A DNA stretch of 13,500 bases from Candidatus Bathyarchaeota archaeon (GCA_026394315.1 JAPKYM010000323.1:1-13500); one strand, 5' to 3'; counted from the stretch's first letter, positions 6,709-13,215 are shown. Translations and numbers: made by a program. Notes: generated by a model from the letters alone, not told the origin.

Positions 6709-7361
6709 CCAGTAACCTCTTGAGAGAATACCCTGTATGTAAGTACAATATCTTCGCCGTAGCGTTCGATTCTTTGCAGGGCCAGTCTCATTCCGTCTGC
6801 TATCTTGGTCACTCCTTCACCTTCAACAAGGGTTGTAGCATCCCTTCCCCCCACGATCATTGGAGCGAGAGCAACACGGACCTCGTCCACCAAGCCATAT
6901 CGGAGTAGGCTCCAGTTTACGTTGCCGCCTCCTTCGACCATTACTCTCTTGATTCCTCTCTGATGAAGTGAGAGCAGCAGTGACTGCAAATCCACCTTAC
7001 CAATGGATCCAGTGACTATGACTTCTGCTCCAGCAGAGCGCAATGCTTCGACTCGCTCTTTAGGAGCGTTTCTGGCTACGGCTACTAGCGTGGGTTCTTC
7101 TCCGCGTCTGGTCAGTACTCTGCCTGTCAGCGGTGTTCGTGCATTGCTGTCAAGAACTATCCTCATCGGACTTTTTCCTTTGACTCGATTCACTGTCAGA
7201 CTTGGATCATCTGTCAGGACGGTTTCTATTCCCACCATTATTGCATCTACGTCGGCTCTGAGCTTGTGGACTCTAAGCAGGTCTTCCTCACAGGATATTC
7301 TGGAATCCCGCGTCTTGGTAGCAATCTTGCCATCCAAGGTCATGGCAGCGCTTAGGATCAT
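6705..7361 (-). CDS. arfC: 2,5-diamino-6-ribosylamino-pyrimidinone 5'-phosphate reductase (ArfC / RibD C-terminal type)
   Basis: This NADPH-dependent reductase converts the ribosylamino side chain of the diaminopyrimidine phosphate to ribitylamino, a step shared by riboflavin and F420 synthesis. The 218-residue length fits the stand-alone archaeal enzyme; there is no fused RibD deaminase domain. Family motifs are AAMTLDGKIA (5-14), DAIMVGIETVLTDDPSLTVR-like sequence (39-58), MRIVLDS, and the nucleotide-binding VMVEGGGNVNWSLL (140-153). The ATG at 7361 is the first usual start, but the family motif RPY normally precedes this strand, and RPY is encoded in frame just upstream with no ATG, GTG or TTG before it. 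It lies 40 bases after the amidohydrolase and overlaps cofG by ATGA. Confidence 0.92.
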   Translation of the reverse strand: MILSAAMTLDGKIATKTRDSRISCEEDLLRVHKLRADVDAIMVGIETVLTDDPSLTVNRVKGKSPMRIVLDSNARTPLTGRVLTRRGEEPTLVAVARNAPKERVEALRSAGAEVIVTGSIGKVDLQSLLLSLHQRGIKRVMVEGGGNVNWSLLRYGLVDEVRVALAPMIVGGRDATTLVEGEGVTKIADGMRLALQRIERYGEDIVLTYRVFSQEVTG

Positions 7362-7401
7362 GTAGGGCCGATCTCTGCGTTGTTCAGAGTGGGTTGCTCG
7401 T

Positions 7402-8634
7402 TCAGCTTGCCATATGACTTTGATATGCGATCTCCCCCTTCAGCATAACTAGGCATACATTATCGCTTTGAGCCCTGTGGGTCACAGCCGTTAGAGGGTC
7501 TTTTGTGTGTTTGAGATTTCTTGAAGCCAAGTCAAGTACTACCAGGTCAGCATGCTTTCCCTCCTCTATCGAACCTGTCTCGTGATCGATACCGAGAACT
7601 CTTGCTCCGCTAATGGTTGCAGTCATTAGCACTTCTCTCGGCTTCAAATATCGGCTGGCGATCTTTTCTATTCGGTACGCTTTGGTAGTGAATTTCATCT
7701 CTTCAAGCATATTGGGTGAATTAAGCATCACGTTATCTGTTCCAAGTCCAACGACAATGCCTCTGTCAATCATCTCTTGGATCGGGGGAAGCCTAAGACC
7801 CAACGTTGCATTTGTCCGCGGACAGCAAACAACCCTAATGTTATGTTCCTCAACCAAATCCAAGTCCTTTGGTGAGGCATAAGTCAAATGGACCAGTATG
7901 TCAGCTTCGAGGTGCTCGATAGCCCGCTCCACTTCGCTGAGACCGGTTCGTTCTTTTGAGATCCTTTCAGAATCTGGATTCTCGGCAGCGTGAGTTGCTC
8001 TCAGCTTCGCTTGTACTTTGGCCATTTTAGCCACCTGTCGGAGTGCCTGATCTGTTGCATCGTTCGGGCTGCTTGGTGCTACCCCGTCAGTCGCAGCAAT
8101 CAATCCCTCAAGTGCGTCTAGAGACTCCTGTTCTATTTCGCCTCTGTTCTCCTCCAACTGTTCTTTTGAGAATGTATACTCGCTTCGTCCGAAGATGAAA
8201 GCTCTGATCTTCTTGTTGCGTAGCGCTTCAAGAAGTATCCTAGCCCCATCAATTGCCCCTTCTCGAAAGTCGGCAAAGGTAGTTGTTCCAGAGCTTAGCA
8301 TATCGAGCAAGCTGTTTTCAATAGCTTCAAGAATGGTCTGTCTTTCGGTGGTCTTCAGTAGTTGATGTTTGAGCCCATTGGGTGGTTGGAAAAGTTCAAT
8401 GAGATTTTTGCCGAAGCCCACGTCCTTGAATGCAGAATCTCCAATGTGTGTGTGGGCGTTTATGAGTCCGGGCATGATCATGGATTCTTCGAATTGGATC
8501 CTTCTGTCTGCATCAGGAGCTTCTCCAGATCCTATCTCGGCAATTCTCTGATCATCTATCAGAATGTATCCGTTTTTGATAAGATCCATCTGGTCTCCAG
8601 TTACTAGAAACGGGGCTTCTATGAGTGTCTTCAT
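7402..8634 (-). CDS. amidohydrolase-superfamily deaminase-like enzyme in the flavin/F420 operon
   Basis: A 410-residue metal-dependent hydrolase of the TrzN/SAH-deaminase/guanine-deaminase type. All metal and catalytic positions are present: HTH (61 and 63) after MPGLINA, HAAE (His-215, Glu-218), His-249 in ILVHLTYASP, CPRTN (271-275), and GTDN (Asp-300). HxxE with a late Asp is the pattern of mononuclear zinc deaminases, where Glu shuttles protons. N- and C-terminal beta segments flank the barrel as usual (HADLVVLD). It begins two bases after the GTP cyclohydrolase stop and precedes the reductase by 40 bases, so it is probably co-translated with pathway enzymes. Likely jobs are deamination of the diaminopyrimidine or removal of the formyl group; an unrelated SAH or nucleoside deaminase is possible. 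Confidence 0.9.
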   Translation of the reverse strand: MKTLIEAPFLVTGDQMDLIKNGYILIDDQRIAEIGSGEAPDADRRIQFEESMIMPGLINAHTHIGDSAFKDVGFGKNLIELFQPPNGLKHQLLKTTERQTILEAIENSLLDMLSSGTTTFADFREGAIDGARILLEALRNKKIRAFIFGRSEYTFSKEQLEENRGEIEQESLDALEGLIAATDGVAPSSPNDATDQALRQVAKMAKVQAKLRATHAAENPDSERISKERTGLSEVERAIEHLEADILVHLTYASPKDLDLVEEHNIRVVCCPRTNATLGLRLPPIQEMIDRGIVVGLGTDNVMLNSPNMLEEMKFTTKAYRIEKIASRYLKPREVLMTATISGARVLGIDHETGSIEEGKHADLVVLDLASRNLKHTKDPLTAVTHRAQSDNVCLVMLKGEIAYQSHMAS

Positions 8635-8636
8635 TA

Positions 8637-9425
8637 CTAATTATCAACCAGAGGGGCTGAGAGAATGTGTATTGATTCATTTCCTTTGCTAGATCTGATC
8701 TTATCCAAAGCGCGACTGGCGAGACTTAGGGCTTCTACGGCCGATCTTCCTCTGCCTATTCCAGCTTTCAGTGACAAGTGGAGCTGCCCAGATACACATT
8801 TGAGAACCTGATCATACTCCGCTTCCTTCAGTCCATTGGATACCACCAGGAAATTGTCTCCCCCAGCAAAGAAGACCAAGGCGTTTCTGGAAAGGAACTC
8901 TTTCGCTAGAATGTCATGGACTTTAAGCATTGTCGTGAAGGCATTGTAGGCAGGTATTGTGTCAGTAATCTTTGACGTTGAGTCATTCACATCTATGTGA
9001 GCGATCTGAACAAGCCCGTCAAGCGTCGAGGGAAGCTGCCCGTCCACTGCAAGCACTTTTCTGCGTTCTTCGAGCTGTGATCCGCCTTGATCCTGGAGTA
9101 CACGAGAAGCTTTCTCCTGTGCTTCTGTCGGATAAACCCCCGCACCTATCCCTAAGCTTATCGTTATGGGAAAACGCTCACAGATTCTCTCTTGGATCTT
9201 CCTGTGAACATTGACATCAATTCCGTTAGTTACCGCTAGCATATTGTCGAATCTACCGTAGAATACGAACCCCCTCTTCAACGAGAATAGCCGCTGAATC
9301 TCCGCGTAGAGCTTTGACTGCAAGATCTGGAGGTCAGGTTCGCGGTCCGGGCCGAGCCTCCTCGTCCACGGTCCATAATTGTCTATTTGGATTAGTGTTA
9401 TCTGTATATGGCTTTTTGTCATCAT
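8637..9425 (-). CDS. gch3: GTP cyclohydrolase III
   Basis: It opens the imidazole ring of GTP to give 2-amino-5-formylamino-6-ribosylamino-pyrimidinone 5'-phosphate, keeping the formyl group, the first archaeal step to riboflavin and F420. The 262 residues match the MJ0145 family along their length: IQITLIQIDNYGPWT at the start, FVFYGRFDNMLAVTNGID (53-70), VQIAHIDVND (139-148), the GGDNF signature (188-192) and LKAGIGRGRSA. The two halves repeat a ferredoxin-like palm fold related to nucleotide cyclases. The start is ATG at 9425, with GAAGGA just upstream; a second ATG follows directly. It heads a five-gene operon with an amidohydrolase, reductase, CofG and CofH. Also called arfA. Confidence 0.96.
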   Translation of the reverse strand: MMTKSHIQITLIQIDNYGPWTRRLGPDREPDLQILQSKLYAEIQRLFSLKRGFVFYGRFDNMLAVTNGIDVNVHRKIQERICERFPITISLGIGAGVYPTEAQEKASRVLQDQGGSQLEERRKVLAVDGQLPSTLDGLVQIAHIDVNDSTSKITDTIPAYNAFTTMLKVHDILAKEFLSRNALVFFAGGDNFLVVSNGLKEAEYDQVLKCVSGQLHLSLKAGIGRGRSAVEALSLASRALDKIRSSKGNESIHILSAPLVDN

Positions 9426-9494
9426 ACGTCCTTCTCTTGACTTGTTGTGATGCTGCAGTTCATTGCAGATCTCTGGCGCGCCTATGTCAAGTTA

Positions 9495-9505
9495 CTATTT
9501 TATTC
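9495..9505 (-). promoter_or_regulatory. TATA box of the flavin/F420 operon
   Basis: Minus strand GAATAAAATAG with a purine-rich BRE-like AAGGAAA just upstream. The predicted transcript start is near 9475, giving a leader of about 50 bases before the GTP cyclohydrolase ATG. Confidence 0.5.
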
Positions 9506-9523
9506 TTTCCTTTTGGCCGCGTA

Positions 9524-9556
9524 CTTAGGGCTCGGGTTCATCCGGGTCTTAGGGCT
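9524..9556 (-). repeat. direct repeat upstream of the operon TATA box
   Basis: CTTAGGGCT occurs at 9524-9532 and again at 9548-9556, a 24-base period (just over two helical turns), 20 to 60 bases upstream of the TATA box on the minus strand. CGGGTT and CGGGTC after or before the copies add weak similarity. The spacing suits a transcription activator bound on one DNA face. Confidence 0.4.
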
Positions 9557-9647
9557 TCTTGTCTAGAAGCGCTCTCGAGTCGTACTAACTAGCATTTTGT
9601 TTGGGTCAAAGCGTTTCGGAGCGCTTTCGTTTCAGGATTATTTCAGT

Positions 9648-9657
9648 GCGCGCTAGA
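9648..9657. repeat. intergenic (GC)n site with shared TCTAGCGCGC core
   Basis: GCGCGCTAGA, the exact reverse complement of TCTAGCGCGC at 3078-3087 in another intergenic region. A further site, GCGCGC, lies at 9476-9481 at the predicted transcript start of the operon. Confidence 0.45.
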
Positions 9658-9735
9658 CAAAGAGCCGCAGTTAATCAGGGGTTGTTGTTCTCGAGCTGTT
9701 TGATTCTAGTTTCAACGAAGACTTTTATCGCGTGC

Positions 9736-10137
9736 TTACTTTCTCTTCACTGAATTCTCTTTTTCTTGCTGCTTCTTTAGGTGTTGCTTGATTTTGTTCA
9801 GCAGATCCTCTGCATTTATCGGTTTTATCATGTATCCGTTGGCGCCTTTGTTCACTGCTTCTATTGCGGTTTCCATCGATGGATAGCCTGTCAAAATTAT
9901 CTTGACCATTCCCGGAGGCTTCTCTTTGATCTCTGTCAGGAGTCTGGTGCCTTCCATGTCTGGAAGACGGATATCGATGATGGCGAGATTGTAGTAGTTT
10001 CTGCTAGACTTCTCGATTGCCTCTTTTCCATCTTCCGCTGTGTCCACAAAGTATCCTTGCGCTTCAAGCACTGCTGCCAGGCTTCCCCTCACGCTCTCAT
10101 CGTCATCAATTACGAGGATTTTTGCTGGTTCACTCAT
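9736..10137 (-). CDS. single-domain response regulator (receiver only)
   Basis: A 133-residue CheY-like receiver with no output domain: acidic pocket Asp-11/Asp-12 (VIDDDES), phospho-acceptor Asp-55 (IIDIRLPD), Thr-83 (ILTGYPS) and Lys-105 (YMIKPI). It should take phosphate from a histidine kinase not present in the window and act through protein contacts. The tail (KQHLKKQQEKENSVKRK) is charged. I chose ATG 10137 over upstream starts in the same frame (to 10269), because the receiver fold begins here, GAGG lies nine bases upstream, and a TATA box sits at 10180-10189, inside the longer version. It is transcribed alone; the flavodoxin is divergent. Confidence 0.93.
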   Translation of the reverse strand: MSEPAKILVIDDDESVRGSLAAVLEAQGYFVDTAEDGKEAIEKSSRNYYNLAIIDIRLPDMEGTRLLTEIKEKPPGMVKIILTGYPSMETAIEAVNKGANGYMIKPINAEDLLNKIKQHLKKQQEKENSVKRK

Positions 10138-10156
10138 GCCTCTTTTCCTCTGAGTT

Positions 10157-10172
10157 TCACGAAGACTCGTGA
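10157..10172. promoter_or_regulatory. operator-like palindrome at the response regulator promoter
   Basis: TCACGA-AGAC-TCGTGA, six-base perfect arms, lies between the TATA box and the start codon and covers the predicted transcript start, the classic place for an archaeal repressor site. Confidence 0.45.
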
Positions 10173-10179
10173 GATTGAG

Positions 10180-10189
10180 TTTATAAACA
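10180..10189 (-). promoter_or_regulatory. TATA box of the response regulator gene
   Basis: GTTTATAAAC, about 45 bases upstream of the ATG at 10137. The expected transcript start (near 10158) gives a leader of about 20 bases that contains the GAGG ribosome site. Confidence 0.6.
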
Positions 10190-10372
10190 TCTACAGTTCG
10201 CCAGGAATAAGCTCGAGCCCTTCGTGTGCAGAGACATCCCGAGGGACACGGCTGGACCTCTGCACTCATCTCCTGCTAGTATAGGTCAAGATTATTGTCG
10301 CTTGCCCCGCCAATATGGCCTTAGTGCTGCATGACAGTATTTACGCAAATTTTGACAGCTTACCGCATGCGA

Positions 10373-10380
10373 GCGCGCGC
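10373..10380. repeat. intergenic (GC)n site in the divergent region
   Basis: GCGCGCGC between the divergent response regulator and flavodoxin genes. The rest of 10190-10480 shows no gene or RNA I can support. Confidence 0.45.
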
Positions 10381-10482
10381 TTCTTACATATTCGGCTCAA
10401 AATCTATCACTAGGCATTCTTGACGCCCAGAATCAAGCTTTGGCGTGTGCTTCGGTGCGCTACCGGCGGAGCTAGATGCAAA

Positions 10483-10498
10483 GCATAAGAGGTTTAAC
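10483..10498 (+). promoter_or_regulatory. probable flavodoxin promoter
   Basis: A/T-rich GCATAAGAGGTTTAAC contains two weak TATA candidates (near 10485-10489 and 10493-10498), 30 to 40 bases before the ATG at 10527. Confidence 0.35.
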
Positions 10499-10526
10499 GA
10501 CAAATAGTCAGTCATAGGTGGGCAAG

Positions 10527-10997
10527 ATGGCCACTGGCAAGACTCTCATAGCATATGCAACAAAGGGCGGTGTTACCGAAGACGCTGCTTCCCTGATTGC
10601 AGAAATCCTTAGTAACAAGTATAATCTTGAGGTCGATATCGTCAACCTTGGAAAGACCGCCCGTCCCGATCTCGAGCAATATAGGAATGTGATAGTTGGA
10701 AGCGGTGTAAGGATGCAAAGAGTGTACAGGAAAGCCTTGAAATTCCTAGGGAACAACTTCGAGAACAAGAAAGTGGCAATATTTCTTTCATCAGCTGAAG
10801 CAGGAGATCCAAAAAGCCATGATCAAGCTATCTTGAAATACATCATGAGAAATCTTGCTAAACTTCCAAATGTAAGGCCTGTTGCAGCCGAGGCTTTTGG
10901 CGGCCGAATAAGGTTCTTTGGAAAAACGATTGCAGACACTCGCAACATGGAAAAAGTCAAAGCATTGGCAGAGGATCTGGGAAAGAAGCTTGATTAG
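10527..10997 (+). CDS. flavodoxin-domain protein
   Basis: A 156-residue single flavodoxin-like domain: strand LIAY, then the FMN phosphate loop ATKGGVTEDAA (residues 11-21), strand NVIVGSGVRMQRVYRKALKF matching the IVGSGIR turn of the HemG/PF12724-like flavodoxins, VAIFLSSAEAGDP, and a C-terminal helix ending DLGKKLD. It should bind FMN and carry electrons or act as a small flavoprotein reductase; the HemG-like resemblance suggests protoporphyrinogen oxidation as one option, with no context support. I chose ATG 10527 rather than GTG 10518 because AGGTGG (10516-10521) then serves as a ribosome site. The next gene starts 68 bases on and may be co-transcribed, but shares no evident function. Confidence 0.88.
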   Translation: MATGKTLIAYATKGGVTEDAASLIAEILSNKYNLEVDIVNLGKTARPDLEQYRNVIVGSGVRMQRVYRKALKFLGNNFENKKVAIFLSSAEAGDPKSHDQAILKYIMRNLAKLPNVRPVAAEAFGGRIRFFGKTIADTRNMEKVKALAEDLGKKLD

Positions 10998-11065
10998 TAG
11001 CACGCGCTAATGACGCCCATTGACTCGGACTACGCTTGCCGGTAGGATTGATCGGTGAATTAGAA

Positions 11066-12148
11066 ATGCTAGGCTTTTCAGAATCATCGAAGTTGAAACT
11101 TCGCCAGTATGTGGACACCCTCAACTTTGACCATTTCTTAGCAATTACTGATGAAACGGGCATGCTCCAGTTCTCAAAGTTCAGTATTCCAGACAGAAGG
11201 CTTGGCTACACAACAGATGACAATGCACGAGCCTTGGTTGTATCTACAAGGCAATATGAGCTGAAAATGGATGATGGCTGGGCAGCTCTGGCCTCTAAGT
11301 TCCTCTCTTTCTTAATGTGGATGCAGAGGCCGGACGGAAGTTTCCACAACTTCATGAGCTACACGCGTGAAGTCAGTGACGATTATGATTCAGGCGATCA
11401 TTTGGGCAGAGTTCTATGGGCCACAGGCTGCGTTGTCGATTCACATCTTGCAGTCGGTGTTCGGGCTTCTGCAAAAGAAGTCTTTGACAAAGCCCTACCA
11501 TGGGCTATTCAATCGACATCTCCTAGAGTTGTCGCGCATGCAATCAAAGGCCTATGCGGTTACCTCCGCCAAAATAGTGAAGACGAGAATGCCAAGCGAA
11601 ATTTGTCATACTTGGTGAACAAGCTCGTCAAGCTGCACGTACAAAATTCCTCTGACGAATGGAGATGGTTTGAGGGCATACTCTCTTATGAGAATTGGCG
11701 GCTGCCCGAGAGTCTCTTTCAAGCTTTTTCGGCTGGAGAAGAATGCTTAGAGATTGCAGTGAAATCTCTTGAGTTTCTGATCGATATCGAATTCAGAGGT
11801 GATATGCTGATTCCAATAGGATCTGGAGGCTGGTACCCTCGAAATGGTGTTAGGGCCGAATTTGATCAGCTGCCAGTAGAGGCTGGATCGGCTGTTGAAG
11901 CATTGGCAACTGCAGCCAAAGCCGTGGGTTCTTCATATTATTGGGATCTCGCGTCGAAAGCCACTGAATGGTATCACGGAACAAATCTGAAAGCCGTTAA
12001 GTTATACGATGCTAGAACTGGCGCATGTTGCGACGGGATAACTCCAGAAAGTTTAAACCTGAACCAAGGGGCTGAGTCGACGCTCTCATATCTATTAGCG
12101 GTGACTCGGCTCCAAAGCATAGCACTGGGTCAAGCTACGAGCTACTGA
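11066..12148 (+). CDS. six-hairpin glycosidase-fold protein, GH130-associated type
   Basis: A 360-residue mostly helical protein with the repeated helix-hairpin pattern of (alpha/alpha)6-barrel sugar enzymes. Conserved-looking acidic and aromatic blocks are YTTDDNARAL (48-57), MQRPDGSFHNF, DDYDSGDHLGRVLWATG, DEWRWFEGILSYENWRLPESL, GGWYPRNG and FDQLPVEAGSAVEAL. To my knowledge this DDNARAL family often occurs beside GH130 genes or fused to glycosyltransferases, as here, where the convergent neighbour is GH130; its activity is not established. Cytoplasmic, no signal peptide. ATG 11066 is preferred over TTG 11036 because GGTGA (11054-11058) lies seven bases before it. Its stop overlaps the GH130 stop by seven bases. 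A plain glycoside hydrolase, phosphorylase or a lyase-like fold would all fit. Confidence 0.8.
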   Translation: MLGFSESSKLKLRQYVDTLNFDHFLAITDETGMLQFSKFSIPDRRLGYTTDDNARALVVSTRQYELKMDDGWAALASKFLSFLMWMQRPDGSFHNFMSYTREVSDDYDSGDHLGRVLWATGCVVDSHLAVGVRASAKEVFDKALPWAIQSTSPRVVAHAIKGLCGYLRQNSEDENAKRNLSYLVNKLVKLHVQNSSDEWRWFEGILSYENWRLPESLFQAFSAGEECLEIAVKSLEFLIDIEFRGDMLIPIGSGGWYPRNGVRAEFDQLPVEAGSAVEALATAAKAVGSSYYWDLASKATEWYHGTNLKAVKLYDARTGACCDGITPESLNLNQGAESTLSYLLAVTRLQSIALGQATSY

Positions 12149-13080
12149 TTCTGCTTGACAAGCCATTCGAGAAGCTCATCAAGTGGTGCTGTTGCCAGAC
12201 AGGTCACCGTGTCCGCTGCACCGTAGAAGACATAGAGAATTCCGTCCAATACCATTGAGGCTTCTGGAAACACAACCATGTTAACAAACCCGTACTTCTC
12301 GTAGGGTTCAGTCGGCTCCAGTATGGGTGTCTTCGATCTGGCCACGATCTTAAAAGGTTCATCAAGATCTGCTAGTGCGACACCTACTCTGTAAGTAAGG
12401 TTGTCGTCAACACCGTGGTATATCATCAGCCAACCTTCTGGCGTCTTGATGGGGGGAGGACCAAGTCCGATCTTCTTGTGTTCCCAAGATTCCTCTGGCT
12501 TCATAATTGTATATGTTTCTAAGCTGCGCAGGTATTCGGACCAGTATTGAGATCTTACCTCATAATTGGACAGAGCCTCAAATTGAGGTTTGTTGAAATA
12601 TGCAATCTGTATTGAAGGTTCAATCCGATGAATCATCACGAGATGGCCATTGATAGTTTCGGGAAAAAGAGCCGCATCCTTGTCCGCCAGTTCAGGTCCG
12701 ATGATACCTTTTTTCTCAAATTTCGTTCGATCGGAACCAGATGCCAAGGCCACTCTTGTCCCCGTCCTCGAATACGCAGTGTACAGCATATAGTATCTGC
12801 TTCCGATCCTTGTGATTCTTGGATCTTCGCAACCAAGATGCTCCCATCGATATTTTGGAGCCACGATCGGATGATCCAATCTCTCAATTGACTTCAGATC
12901 GCGATCAAATGCAGCGTATCCTATGGATGAAATCTGTTCTCGGTCGACTGATCTATAGAACAAATGGAATATATCATTCTCAAGAATTCCGCCAGGATTG
13001 AATGTAGCCTTCTCTTCCCAACTGTTTCTTGGACGCGGTTCTATCAGGGGATTCAGATGAGACCTTTGGAGGGTAAACAG
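12142..13080 (-). CDS. GH130-family beta-mannoside phosphorylase or hydrolase
   Basis: Five-bladed beta-propeller enzyme of family GH130, which acts on beta-mannosides, usually by phosphorolysis. Motifs in order: NPLIEPRPRNSWEEKATFNPG, YRSVD, GCEDPRIT, LYTAYS, KDAALFPE, HRIEPSIQIAY, GLGPPPIKTPEGWLMIYHGVD, YGFVNMVVFPEA and VFYGAADTVTCLATA. Subfamily and substrate linkage cannot be told. The first usual start, TTG 12963, would remove the NPL...WEE...NPG blade that GH130 needs; the frame is open back to 13089 without ATG, GTG or TTG. CTG at 13080 with AGGT seven bases upstream is the best start, giving 312 residues, a normal length. No signal peptide, so the substrate is intracellular. It faces the six-hairpin gene tail to tail. 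Confidence 0.92.
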   Translation of the reverse strand: MFTLQRSHLNPLIEPRPRNSWEEKATFNPGGILENDIFHLFYRSVDREQISSIGYAAFDRDLKSIERLDHPIVAPKYRWEHLGCEDPRITRIGSRYYMLYTAYSRTGTRVALASGSDRTKFEKKGIIGPELADKDAALFPETINGHLVMIHRIEPSIQIAYFNKPQFEALSNYEVRSQYWSEYLRSLETYTIMKPEESWEHKKIGLGPPPIKTPEGWLMIYHGVDDNLTYRVGVALADLDEPFKIVARSKTPILEPTEPYEKYGFVNMVVFPEASMVLDGILYVFYGAADTVTCLATAPLDELLEWLVKQNQ

Positions 13081-13116
13081 TCTGACTACCTACTATGAAT
13101 ACCAGATGGTCTCAAC

Positions 13117-13129
13117 GGTCAAACTGACC
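13117..13129. promoter_or_regulatory. operator-like palindrome upstream of GH130
   Basis: GGTCA-AAC-TGACC lies 37 bases before the proposed CTG start, just downstream of a weak TATA-like CTTAAG (13135-13140, minus strand) and close to the expected transcript start. Confidence 0.4.
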
Positions 13130-13188
13130 ACCCTCTTAAGCCTTTTCTCTACAAGAATCCTCTGCTTACAGATAGCTAATAATTCACT

Positions 13189-13215
13189 TGACACTCCCAC
13201 GGCTAAAGCCAGGGG
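13189..13215 (-). mobile_element. right end of an IS200/IS605-family element
   Basis: A hairpin (CCC..GGCT/AGCC..GGGG, 13196-13215) spans the TnpB stop codon, followed on the minus strand by GTGTCAA, whose TCAA (13189-13192) is the type of tetranucleotide at which IS608-like right ends are cut. The same RNA segment would form the 3' part of an omega (reRNA) guide scaffold. The exact end is inferred. Confidence 0.5.

Larger units (their letters stand above)
9426..9735. promoter_or_regulatory. control region of the flavin/F420 operon
   Basis: 310 bases between the response regulator stop and GTP cyclohydrolase start, without a gene. From the operon outward it holds an inverted repeat CTGCA/TGCAG (9453-9468), a (GC)n site (9476-9481), a TATA box (9495-9505), a direct repeat (9524-9556), a hairpin AAAGCG/CGCTTT (9608-9627) and another (GC)n site (9648-9653). 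No FMN riboswitch was recognised. Confidence 0.5.

Noticed and set aside
9533..9545. CGGGTTCATCCGG, resembling a tRNA T-arm
   Set aside because: It cannot form a five-pair T stem and no cloverleaf surrounds it; it lies in the operon control region.
9314..9592. Plus-strand 92-residue open frame across the operon promoter
   Set aside because: Mostly antisense to GTP cyclohydrolase III, with no start signal and low-complexity residues.
10138..10269. N-terminal extension of the response regulator by 44 residues
   Set aside because: It would start upstream of the TATA box and adds cysteine/arginine-rich sequence unlike a receiver domain.
10353..10362. TGACAGCTTA shared with 3149-3158
   Set aside because: A single shared ten-mer is expected many times by chance in a window of this size.
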